From Myxococcales bacterium (lineage in GTDB: Bacteria; Myxococcota_A; Polyangia; Haliangiales; Haliangiaceae), in the NCBI GenBank assembly GCA_028287115.1, contig JAQBQF010000178.1:1-38313 (forward strand): DNA of 38,313 nt, given 5' to 3'. Made by a program: the position numbers and the translations under genes. Below are positions 16,622-24,087 of this stretch, piece after piece (the first letter of the stretch is position 1; every line of letters begins with the position of its first letter). The notes under the pieces are model-generated. The model was not told the DNA's origin. It ran no database searches and saw only the letters and a list, made by a program, of their open reading frames with translations.

Positions 16622-17089
16622 TCAAACAACGCGAGCGGGATTGCCGACGACGGTCGCGCCTGCGGGTACGTCTTTGGTGACGACCGCGCCTGCGCCGATC
16701 ATCGCGCCTTTGCCGATCCGGATCCCGCACATGATCGTCGCGCCCGAGCCGATCGAGGCGTCGTCCTCGACGAACGTCTCGGACAGCGTCCAGTCGTCGG
16801 CGCCTTTCGGGGTGCCGTCCGCGTTGCATGCGCGCGGATGCTTGTCGTTGGTGAACATCACGCCATGGCCGATGAACACGCGGTTCGCGATGTGGACGCC
16901 CGAGCAGATGAACGAGTGCGTCGAGATCTTGCAGTGATCGCCGATCGTGGCGTCGCGCTGGATCTCGACGAACGCACCGACCCGCGAATACGCGCCGATC
17001 TTGCAGCCGTACATGTTCACGAACTCGTGCACGGTCGTGCCCTCGCCGAGGACGACATCGGGAGCGATCGACTGGAAGCGCTTCGTCAC
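16622..17089 (-). CDS. Hexapeptide-repeat N-acetyltransferase (WbpD-like)
   Basis: Left-handed beta-helix acyltransferase of 155 residues. Repeats begin near residue 20 (VNMYGCKIGAYSRVGAFVEI). FIGHGVMFTNDKHPRACNAD is the loop typical of WbpD/WlbB-like UDP-sugar N-acetyltransferases, and the C-terminal GAMIGAGAVVTKDVPAGATV ends in GNPARVV. The probable role is acetyl-CoA-dependent N-acetylation of the amino sugar produced by the dehydrogenase/aminotransferase pair at 5894-8025. GTG 17089 is chosen over ATG 17104 because CATAAT, read across 17101-17096, ends 6 bases before it; the ATG lies upstream of the predicted transcript start. It is followed after 2 bp by a GT2 gene. Confidence 0.9.
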   Translation of the reverse strand: MTKRFQSIAPDVVLGEGTTVHEFVNMYGCKIGAYSRVGAFVEIQRDATIGDHCKISTHSFICSGVHIANRVFIGHGVMFTNDKHPRACNADGTPKGADDWTLSETFVEDDASIGSGATIMCGIRIGKGAMIGAGAVVTKDVPAGATVVGNPARVV

Positions 17090-17095
17090 GCGCTG

Positions 17096-17101
17096 ATTAT
17101 G
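17096..17101 (-). promoter_or_regulatory. -10 element (CATAAT) of leaderless acetyltransferase gene
   Basis: TGCATAAT on the minus strand, with CATAAT ending 6 bases before GTG 17089. The hexamer sits just inside the alternative ATG start at 17104, which makes that ATG unlikely to be used. Confidence 0.6.
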
Positions 17102-17179
17102 CATGCTTACGCGCCCGAGCAAACCTCGCAGTCGTGCGAGAGCCGCGTAGAAGCTTGACCCGCGGTTTCCCAGACAGGC

Positions 17180-17185
17180 GATACT
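17180..17185 (+). promoter_or_regulatory. -10 element (GATACT) of leaderless phosphoesterase gene
   Basis: GATACT ends 7 bases before TTG 17193. It supports the rare TTG start, which begins a good signal peptide. Confidence 0.6.
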
Positions 17186-17192
17186 GGCCACC

Positions 17193-19757
17193 TTGCGCTT
17201 CCTGGTCCCTGCCATCTTGCTGGTCAGCGCGTCCGCGTCTGCCGCGACGATCCACGGGCTCGTGTACGAAGACGCAAATCGCGATGGCAAGCCCTCGGCC
17301 GGCGAAGCAGGTATCGCGCACGCGGTGGTCGCGTTCGGCGTCTCGAGCTTTGTCGAGACCGATGCGAGCGGACAGTTCGACATCACGGTGACCGACGGGA
17401 CGAAGGGGATCGTGTGGGTGCGCGTGCCCGATGGGTATAGGCCGGGACCGGTGTGGCAGAGCTGGCAGGGAACGGGCGAGATCGATCTCGGCCTGCGGCG
17501 CCTCGCCTCGCCGGTGCGCGGTCCACTGACGTTTGTCGTCGCGGCCGATACGCACCTGCACTCGGCGCAACAATATTTCGGCAGCGAAGATCTCGCGACC
17601 GTCGCGGCGGCGGCGACCGCGATCGATCCGGCTCCGGCGTTCTTCACGATCCTCGGTGACGTCACGCAGGGCAATCAAGACGCCGAGTTCGACCTGGTCG
17701 ATAAGGCGCTCGCCGGTCTCGATGCGCCGTGGGTGCCGGTGCCCGGCAATCACGACTGGTACGACGGCGGCGCGCACTGGTTCCGGCATTACGGCCCGGA
17801 CAACTACAGCTTCGATCTCGGCGACGTCCACTTCGTCGTGTGGAACATGGCGATGACCGAGCCGGAGATCCGGACCTATCTCGGCGCGGAGCTCGCGCGC
17901 GTCGCCCCGGGAATCACGATCGTCGCGCTCACGCATGCACCGCCGAGCCCCGATGTCGTCGATGCGTTGCGGTCACTCGGGGTCGACTACGTACTCACCG
18001 GCCACGCGCACTCGAATCGGATCGTCGACCACGACGGCGTGATCGAGCTCAACACCGAACCGCTGCTGATGGGCGGTCTCGACTTCACACCGGCGGGTTA
18101 TCGCGTGATCACGATCGATCACGGCAAGCTGACGTCGTATCACCGCACGTCGGTCGAGGCGCCATACTTGTCGGTGATGGCGCCGGTGCGCGGCGAGTGC
18201 GCGCACGATCGCACCTCGCTACTCGTCGCGACCGAGCTCGATGCGGGCTCGACCGCCGTGACCGCGCGGATCGACTGCGCGACGCCGATCGCGCTGCGCT
18301 GGACCGGCGGCTGGACGTGGAGCGCCGACCTACCGCCGCTCGCGCCGGGTGCGCATGCGGTCGTCATCGAAGCCGCGAGTCAGACCGGTGCGCGCGCCGA
18401 GGTCGTGGCGAGGTTCGAAGTCTGCGATCCGGGGCCTCTACCGGCGAGCGCGGAGGACTGGACGCAGCTCGGGGGCAACGCCGCGCACCTCGGAGCGCGT
18501 GCGCACGAGATCGCACCACCGCTGGTCGCGCGATGGACCGTCGCCGCAGGCGGAGACGTGTTGCATGCGTCGCCGTCGATCGCGGATGGTGTCGTGTACG
18601 TCGTCACGACCGATCTCGCCGACGGTGACGCGGGCGCAGTCGTCGCGATCGATCTGGCGACCGGACGCGAGCGCTGGAAGGTCGTCACGCCGAAGCCGAT
18701 CCGCGGCGGCGTGGCCGTCGTCGGCGAGGCCGCGAAGTGGATCGTCGCCGCGCAGATCGATGGCGTGATCCTCGCGATCGATCCCGCGAGCGGCGCGATC
18801 AAGTGGCGTTACGAGCTCTCGGCGGGAATCGAGCCCGCCGCGGGCGCGCTGTTCGCGTCGCCTTCGGCCGACGCAGGCGAGGCGATCGTCGGCCATCAAC
18901 GAGCGGTCGCGGCGCTCGGGCCGACCGGAGCACCGCTGTGGACGATGGTTCCTGTTCCGAAGGGGCTCGACAGTCAGTCGGCCGCCGCGATCGCGATCGC
19001 GGACGGCATCGCGGTCGGCACGTTCAATCGCGCCCTTGGTGGCGTGCTCGCGTGGGATCGCGCGACCGGTGGCGAGCTGTGGCGCGTCGCCGGCGACGAG
19101 ATCGTCGCGATCAATGCATCGCCCGTGATCGCGGGCGATTCCGTGTATGTCGTGACCGGCGCCGATGAAGTGATCGCGCTCGAGCTCGCTACAGGCCTCG
19201 TGCGATGGCACACCAAGCTCGATCCCGCCGGCTTCGACTGGGGTAACGCGACGATCGGAACACCTGCCACGGCGCACGACGTGCTGGTCGTGCCGACGCT
19301 GTATCGCGATCTCGTCGCGGTCGACACGACGACCGGGGTCGAGCTGTGGCGACACGCCGCGAGCCCGAGCCCGCTACGCACGACGCACTATCGAGGCGCG
19401 CGCGAGGCAGGCTTCGCGGCCTCGCCGGTGATCACGGGTGACGTCGTGTGGGCGGCGGACACCGCGGGGACGCTGTCGGCCCTCGAGCTTCGTACCGGAG
19501 CGCTGCTGTGGCGCACCGAGGTCGGGGCGCCCGTGCTCGCGGGACTTGCCGCGACGGGAGACTGGCTCGTGGTTGCTTCTTACGACGGCACCGTGCGCGC
19601 GTACGGTCCCGATCTGCGCGAGCGTGTGCCGAGCGACCCACCGAGCTGCCGAGAACCGGTCGCGACCGCCGGCGGCTGCTGCGATGCCGGCGGCAGCCCG
19701 AGCGGCGCGCTCATGGTGCTGATCGCCGCCGTGGTGCGAAGGCGGCGACGAGCATGA
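17193..19757 (+). CDS. Secreted metallophosphoesterase fused to PQQ-type beta-propeller, MYXO-CTERM-like anchor
   Basis: An 854-residue exported protein. Order: signal peptide (MRFLVPAILLVSASASA, 1-17); a SdrD/carboxypeptidase-like beta domain with VYEDANRDGKPSAGEAGI (about 23-105); a calcineurin-like phosphoesterase (about 110-300) with ADTHLH, GDVTQGN, PGNHDWYD, LTHAPP and GHAHSN metal ligands all present; a beta-rich linker; then a PQQ-like propeller (about 430-815) with repeated units such as VVAIDLATGRERWKV and VIALELATGLVRWHT. The C-terminus has GGCCDAGG, a hydrophobic stretch and RRRRR, a MYXO-CTERM-type tail. Phosphatase activity is likely; the substrate is unknown. Start TTG 17193 is set by the promoter hexamer and signal peptide. 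The last 47 bp overlap the convergent YfhO-like gene. Confidence 0.9.
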   Translation: MRFLVPAILLVSASASAATIHGLVYEDANRDGKPSAGEAGIAHAVVAFGVSSFVETDASGQFDITVTDGTKGIVWVRVPDGYRPGPVWQSWQGTGEIDLGLRRLASPVRGPLTFVVAADTHLHSAQQYFGSEDLATVAAAATAIDPAPAFFTILGDVTQGNQDAEFDLVDKALAGLDAPWVPVPGNHDWYDGGAHWFRHYGPDNYSFDLGDVHFVVWNMAMTEPEIRTYLGAELARVAPGITIVALTHAPPSPDVVDALRSLGVDYVLTGHAHSNRIVDHDGVIELNTEPLLMGGLDFTPAGYRVITIDHGKLTSYHRTSVEAPYLSVMAPVRGECAHDRTSLLVATELDAGSTAVTARIDCATPIALRWTGGWTWSADLPPLAPGAHAVVIEAASQTGARAEVVARFEVCDPGPLPASAEDWTQLGGNAAHLGARAHEIAPPLVARWTVAAGGDVLHASPSIADGVVYVVTTDLADGDAGAVVAIDLATGRERWKVVTPKPIRGGVAVVGEAAKWIVAAQIDGVILAIDPASGAIKWRYELSAGIEPAAGALFASPSADAGEAIVGHQRAVAALGPTGAPLWTMVPVPKGLDSQSAAAIAIADGIAVGTFNRALGGVLAWDRATGGELWRVAGDEIVAINASPVIAGDSVYVVTGADEVIALELATGLVRWHTKLDPAGFDWGNATIGTPATAHDVLVVPTLYRDLVAVDTTTGVELWRHAASPSPLRTTHYRGAREAGFAASPVITGDVVWAADTAGTLSALELRTGALLWRTEVGAPVLAGLAATGDWLVVASYDGTVRAYGPDLRERVPSDPPSCREPVATAGGCCDAGGSPSGALMVLIAAVVRRRRRA

Positions 19758-21993
19758 TCGCGAGCGCGATCACATAGCCCGCGACGAGGATCCGCCAGTG
19801 CGCCGGCTCGAAGCGCCACGTGATCTGGTGGACTCCCGGCGGGACGACCACGGCACGCAGGAGATAGTTCGCGCGGACCGCAGGCGACAGCTCGCCATCG
19901 ACGCGGACCGTCCAGCCCGGAAACATGATCTCGTTCAACACGACGAGCCCCGCGCGCGGTGCCTCGATCTCGAAGGCGATCTCGTCCGGCTCGTATTTCG
20001 AGATCGAGCCGATGCGCAGGTCCGGCTCCGCACTCGTATAACCCGGCGGGATGGCCGCGTCGGGTTCGACGACGACGCGCCGCCGTGACCCGTCCGGATC
20101 TTGCAGACCGCGTACGACCGCGAGCACTTGCTTCGGATCGTCGACGACGCGCCCTGCGCCGTACCACGCGACGATCGGCGCGGGCTTCGCGGCTTCCCAC
20201 AGCTCGCCGCCGCGCGATTCGAACCCGGGGCTCGGCATCCGGACGTACGTCGCGCCGTCGCCGTACCGAAAGTGTGGACGCCGCAGGACCCAGCGCACGT
20301 TGAAGTCGGTGAGGATCGCCGGATCGCGCTTCGCATATTCGAGAATGTCGACGTAACGATGTTGGCTGAGCGGATCGATCGCGGGATAGCCACGAAAATC
20401 ACGGATCCGTAGCCGCGCGCCGGCCCGTTCGCCGAGGACGAATTCATCGTAGAGGCGATAGCGGTCGTGAACGCCCGACATCCGCTCGACGAGCTCGGCA
20501 TCGCGGTCGTGCACCTGGCGAGGCTCGGCGGCAGACAGCGCGGCCGGGGGCACGATCGTGAAGCACGGCGCGTCGAACAGCACGAACAGCGCGAGCGCGC
20601 TCAGCGCGAAGCTCGCCCACCGGCGCGGCGCGCGAACAGCCGCGATGACGAGCCCCGCGGCGATCACGACCGCCACGATCGAGCACCACGTCGCGCGGTT
20701 CTTCGGTTCGGGTGGCATCGACCAGCCGATCACGAACACCGACGCGAGCGCGACCATGCACGTCGCGCAGATCATCGCGCGGGTTCGCAGCTTGACGTCG
20801 CCCCAGGCCGCTTCGAGGGACGCGGCGCCATACCCGGCGGCTGCCGCGAGCGACCACGCCGCGAGCAGCTTGTAACGGCCGGGGACGCGCAGCAGGCCGA
20901 AGCCCGGTACATGATCGACGAGCACCGGCAGCACACCGGCGGTTGCGCCGGCCGCCAGCGTCACGCCGAACGCGGCGATCGACGCGAACACGATCGCCGC
21001 ACCGCGATCGAACCGCGGCCGCAGCACGATCGCGCAGAGACCGAGCAGGAACACCGCGCACCCGATGTACATCTCGAACAGTCCCGCGCCGCGCGTCATC
21101 ACACCGCGAATCGCAGCCGGCAACGGTAACGACAGTGCGAGCGCGAAGTCGCGCCCGGTTCCGAACCTATCGCGCGAACCGACGGCGACGAGGTCGCGCG
21201 TCGGTAGCACGGTGACCGCGAGCACGAGTCCTGCGAGGATCGCCGCGACGCCGGCACACTTCGCGACCGCGATGATCACCTCGCGCGAGACACGCCCGCG
21301 CAGCGCGACACCGGTGCGCCAGATCGCATACGGAACGATCAGCAACATCGCGTAGAACAGCCCCGGTGGCGAGCCGGCCGTCGCGCACAGCGTGAACGCC
21401 GCCGCGACCCCTGCGCCGCGACGCCAGCTCGGCTTCGCGAGCGCTGCATCGATCGCCAGCCACACGATCGGTACCCACACGAGCGGCCACAAGATGTTCG
21501 AGGCCTTGTGCGTCAGCAGCGGCGCGGAAGCGACGAGCGCGATCCCGCCGACGAGCGCGGCCCGGATCGACAGCCCGCGCGAGCGCAAGAACGCGTGCAT
21601 GCTCGAACCCGCCGCGACGTGGTGCGCGATCACCTTGATCTGAACGAGCCACCACGACGATCCGAACAGTGCGCCCCACCCCGCGAACGGCCAGTTGAAG
21701 GGGTAGTAACGATCGAACACCGGATCGCAGAACACCGGGTATCCGCCTTTGTCGTACGGATTCCACAGCGAGAACCGGCCCTCGCGTAGATCGCTCGCGA
21801 AGAAGTCGAGGTCGGGTCCGTGCGTGTCGATCGTGTCCCAGCCGAGGCCGGTCGCGATGCCGCTCTGATGCCAGAGATCGCGATAGATCCAGATCAGCAC
21901 GAGCGTGTAAAACGCAGGCACGCACCACCACTCCGCACGTCGCGCGAGCATCGCCGCGCATCGCCGGACGAACGAAGTCATCCGCGGCATCAT
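19711..21993 (-). CDS. YfhO-like polytopic membrane protein
   Basis: A 760-residue integral membrane protein. A first helix near 27-40 (AFYTLVLIWIYRDLW) precedes a long periplasmic loop with SLWNPYDKGGYPVFCDPVFD and YYPFNWPF, the pattern of YfhO/GT-C proteins, which in Gram-positives act in glycosylation of teichoic acids. About ten to twelve helices follow. The C-terminal soluble beta domain has EIMFPGWTVRVDGE, the YfhO end motif, then one last helix and an Arg-rich tail. It probably transfers sugars from a polyprenyl carrier on the outer membrane face. ATG 21993 overlaps the stop of a leader ORF (ATGA). The next in-frame ATG (21981) could also serve. Confidence 0.87.
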   Translation of the reverse strand: MMPRMTSFVRRCAAMLARRAEWWCVPAFYTLVLIWIYRDLWHQSGIATGLGWDTIDTHGPDLDFFASDLREGRFSLWNPYDKGGYPVFCDPVFDRYYPFNWPFAGWGALFGSSWWLVQIKVIAHHVAAGSSMHAFLRSRGLSIRAALVGGIALVASAPLLTHKASNILWPLVWVPIVWLAIDAALAKPSWRRGAGVAAAFTLCATAGSPPGLFYAMLLIVPYAIWRTGVALRGRVSREVIIAVAKCAGVAAILAGLVLAVTVLPTRDLVAVGSRDRFGTGRDFALALSLPLPAAIRGVMTRGAGLFEMYIGCAVFLLGLCAIVLRPRFDRGAAIVFASIAAFGVTLAAGATAGVLPVLVDHVPGFGLLRVPGRYKLLAAWSLAAAAGYGAASLEAAWGDVKLRTRAMICATCMVALASVFVIGWSMPPEPKNRATWCSIVAVVIAAGLVIAAVRAPRRWASFALSALALFVLFDAPCFTIVPPAALSAAEPRQVHDRDAELVERMSGVHDRYRLYDEFVLGERAGARLRIRDFRGYPAIDPLSQHRYVDILEYAKRDPAILTDFNVRWVLRRPHFRYGDGATYVRMPSPGFESRGGELWEAAKPAPIVAWYGAGRVVDDPKQVLAVVRGLQDPDGSRRRVVVEPDAAIPPGYTSAEPDLRIGSISKYEPDEIAFEIEAPRAGLVVLNEIMFPGWTVRVDGELSPAVRANYLLRAVVVPPGVHQITWRFEPAHWRILVAGYVIALAIMLVAAFAPRRRSAP

Positions 21994-22019
21994 CCGTTCC
22001 GGGGATTCCGCGGCATCAT
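21990..22019 (-). CDS. Leader mini-ORF 2 upstream of YfhO-like gene
   Basis: Nine codons, MMPRNPRNG then TGA. Its TGA (21992-21990) overlaps ATG 21993 of the large gene as ATGA. It arises from the 26-bp tandem repeat; a 26-bp period shifts frame, so it cannot be an N-terminal extension. Translation would deliver ribosomes to the main start. Whether it is translated is not known. Confidence 0.4.
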   Translation of the reverse strand: MMPRNPRNG

Positions 22020-22045
22020 CCGCCTCCGGGATTCCGCGGCGTCAT
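22016..22045 (-). CDS. Leader mini-ORF 1 upstream of YfhO-like gene
   Basis: Nine codons, MTPRNPGGG then TGA. The TGA (22018-22016) overlaps the ATG of mini-ORF 2 (22019) as ATGA. A TAGACT hexamer at 22060-22055 ends 9 bases before its ATG, so a leaderless transcript could begin here. The two peptides share MxPRNP. Confidence 0.4.
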   Translation of the reverse strand: MTPRNPGGG

Positions 22046-22054
22046 CGCTCGCGC

Positions 22055-22060
22055 AGTCTA
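22055..22060 (-). promoter_or_regulatory. Possible -10 element (TAGACT) before the leader mini-ORFs
   Basis: TAGACT on the minus strand, 9 bases before ATG 22045. Its TAG is also the stop codon of the upstream lipoprotein gene, so the match could be coincidental and the genes could simply be cotranscribed. Confidence 0.4.
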
Positions 22061-24001
22061 CCTCACGCGCTTGCGCCGGCGACGCAGCACGAGCACCGCA
22101 AGCGCGATCGGCCACATCGTCGCAGGACGATTCGTCGCGCACGCGTAGTACGTTTCGCGGTCACCGGTCGTCCCGGTGTCGGTGCCGGCGAAACCCGTAC
22201 CGTCGACCGCGACCACCGAAGTGCCGGGGTCGTGCATGATCACGAACGAGGCTGACTTCGGTCCGTTCGTGTGCGGTGACATCAGCACCAGGAACGCGGC
22301 CGATTCCATCGGTTGCAAGGTCGTCGGTGGAGTCGCCGGAGCGACGAACTCACTCGGATTGGTGCCTGCGAACGTTGTTCCGGTCACCGTCAGCGGACCG
22401 CCGCTACAGTTCGTCAGCACGACCTGCTTTGGAGGTGAGGAGGTCCCGATCGCGACCGCGCCGAACCGGACCTGGTCCGGCGTCGGGGTCACGCCCATCG
22501 GAAGCACGTTCGCGGCCAGCGCGACCTGGCGCGTCGGCATGTTCGGGATGTTCGTGTTCAGCGTGAGCGTGCCGCCGAGCTTACCCGGAGTCGAGGTCTG
22601 AACCTTCGCGTTGAAGATCACCTGCGAGCCGTGATTGCCTATCAGATCGATCGGTAACGTCGACGACGTCGAGACCGTGAAGGGCGCGCCCGGTGCCGTC
22701 GGTGGTGCGAGTCGAACGGTTCCCGCCGCATTCGCGAATACCATGACGTCCTGGCTCGCACTGCCGCCGGCGCAGATCGGACCGAAGTCGACGCTCGCCG
22801 GTGCCGTGCCGATCGATCCAGGTTCCGCGCCGCCGGTGATTGGTATATTGGAGTTGTTGCTGCCGCTGCCGATATCGAACGTCACGCTACCAAGCGGCCC
22901 GGTGACCCTCTCGGTGCTCGGGGTGTACTGCACGACAAAGTTCGCCGAGCTGCCCATCGGAATCGTAAACGGTCCCGGCGGTCCGCTCGGGTAGGAGATG
23001 TCGCTGCCCGCGTTGGTGAACCGGAAGTTCATCAGCGTCACGCTCGCGCTGCCGTTCTGGATGGTGACGTTCCTGGTGAGAGCACCGGCGCCGAGCAACT
23101 GCGATCCGAAATCGATCGGGTTCGGGGTAATCACCAAGCTCGTGTTCGCGCCGCGGCATGTCAGCGATGTCGATCCGGACAGGCTTCCCTGCGCCGCGTT
23201 GGTAGCGAACGATAGCGTCGCGTTGTAGGTCTGCGGGCTCGCGGGATTGCAAGTCACGGTGAACGACTTGCTCTGGGCAGCGGCGAGCGTGAACGTCGCC
23301 AGTGAAGGCGTCGAGAATGTCGTGGGGTCGCTATTGCTGCCGTTCACCGAGATCGATCCGGAACCGGTGTTCTGGACCGTAACGATCCGCGATCCGCTCG
23401 TGGTGTTCAGGTTGACGTCGCCGAAATCGATCGACATCGGCGACACGCTCATCAAGAACATTGGCGACTGGCCGGAGCCCGTTAGCGTGATCGTCGCGCT
23501 GCCGGATCCTGCACCGGAACCCGACATCGTCGTGATGTGGACGTCACAGAATTGCTGTGCCGCTAGATGCGGAGTGAAGGTCGCGCCGAACATGTACTGG
23601 ACCGGCGTGCAACCTCCCCCATACCCGGAGCCGCCAACGCCGGCGGGGACGGCGGAGCCCCCCATGCAGAAGACATGGGCAGAACCAACGCTCGAGCCGG
23701 AGCCAGAGCCAGACCCCGTCGAGAGCGGCGGCTGCAGATTCAATGCGAAGTCCGGGCAGCCCGGGTCTAACGAGATCGACGTGATGTAATCGTCGTCGGC
23801 AGAGCCCGCCGGGCTGATCACGAACATCGGGTTCGTCGAGCTGCCCGAGCCGACGGGCACCGTTTGAAAGTCGTAGACCGTCACGTTGGACGTGACCTGC
23901 AGCTGGATCGAGGCGCTCAACCTGGGCTCGCTGATGCACGCCGCGAACACCACCGACACGAACACGACGGCCGCCCCGAGCCCCCGATTAGGATTGCGCA
24001 C
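22058..24001 (-). CDS. ASH-domain-like surface lipoprotein with C-terminal anchor
   Basis: A 647-residue exported protein. The lipoprotein signal is AAVVFVSVVFAACISEP (lipobox FAAC, Cys near 22). Repeated immunoglobulin-like units of the choice-of-anchor D/ASH type follow, recognisable by phrases such as SPMSIDFGDVNLNTTSGSR, TPNPIDFGSQLLGAGALTRN, APASVDFGPICAGGSASQDV and TPDQVRFGAVAIGTSSPPKQ, at about 100-120 residue spacing. Gly/Ser-rich linkers (GSGSGSGSSVGS) are present. The C-terminus YYACATNRPATMWPIALAVL then RRRRKR resembles a MYXO-CTERM sorting tail, odd next to a lipobox. GTG 24001 follows a GATCCT hexamer by 6 bases. Probably a structural or adhesive surface protein; the ligand is unknown. 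Confidence 0.83.
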   Translation of the reverse strand: MRNPNRGLGAAVVFVSVVFAACISEPRLSASIQLQVTSNVTVYDFQTVPVGSGSSTNPMFVISPAGSADDDYITSISLDPGCPDFALNLQPPLSTGSGSGSGSSVGSAHVFCMGGSAVPAGVGGSGYGGGCTPVQYMFGATFTPHLAAQQFCDVHITTMSGSGAGSGSATITLTGSGQSPMFLMSVSPMSIDFGDVNLNTTSGSRIVTVQNTGSGSISVNGSNSDPTTFSTPSLATFTLAAAQSKSFTVTCNPASPQTYNATLSFATNAAQGSLSGSTSLTCRGANTSLVITPNPIDFGSQLLGAGALTRNVTIQNGSASVTLMNFRFTNAGSDISYPSGPPGPFTIPMGSSANFVVQYTPSTERVTGPLGSVTFDIGSGSNNSNIPITGGAEPGSIGTAPASVDFGPICAGGSASQDVMVFANAAGTVRLAPPTAPGAPFTVSTSSTLPIDLIGNHGSQVIFNAKVQTSTPGKLGGTLTLNTNIPNMPTRQVALAANVLPMGVTPTPDQVRFGAVAIGTSSPPKQVVLTNCSGGPLTVTGTTFAGTNPSEFVAPATPPTTLQPMESAAFLVLMSPHTNGPKSASFVIMHDPGTSVVAVDGTGFAGTDTGTTGDRETYYACATNRPATMWPIALAVLVLRRRRKRVR

Positions 24002-24007
24002 GACTCG

Positions 24008-24013
24008 AGGATC
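24008..24013 (-). promoter_or_regulatory. Possible -10 element (GATCCT) of ASH-type lipoprotein gene
   Basis: GATCCT on the minus strand ends 6 bases before GTG 24001. Base matches are limited to positions 2 and 6 of the hexamer plus the T at 3. Confidence 0.35.
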
Positions 24014-24087
24014 GCCTTGCTCGCGGCGCAGGTCAACGTTCGCTCGGATCCGATGGCGTAGGGGCTGCGCCTACACGGCGGCGTCGA

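Larger units (their letters stand above)
21981..22045 (-). repeat. 26-bp tandem repeat spanning the YfhO-like gene start
   Basis: Unit one is 21981-22006 and unit two 22007-22032, identical except near the unit's 3' part on the plus strand; a partial third copy follows (22033-22045). Each carries the plus-strand core tccgcggcatcatccg, which on the minus strand holds GGATGATGCCGCGGA, so the start-codon region itself is duplicated. Confidence 0.85.

Noticed and set aside
17090..17104. ATG 17104 as start of the acetyltransferase
   Set aside because: The CATAAT -10 element overlaps it, so the predicted mRNA begins at GTG 17089.
21981..22045. CRISPR or site-specific recombination repeat
   Set aside because: Directly adjacent 26-bp units without spacers; this is a simple tandem duplication.
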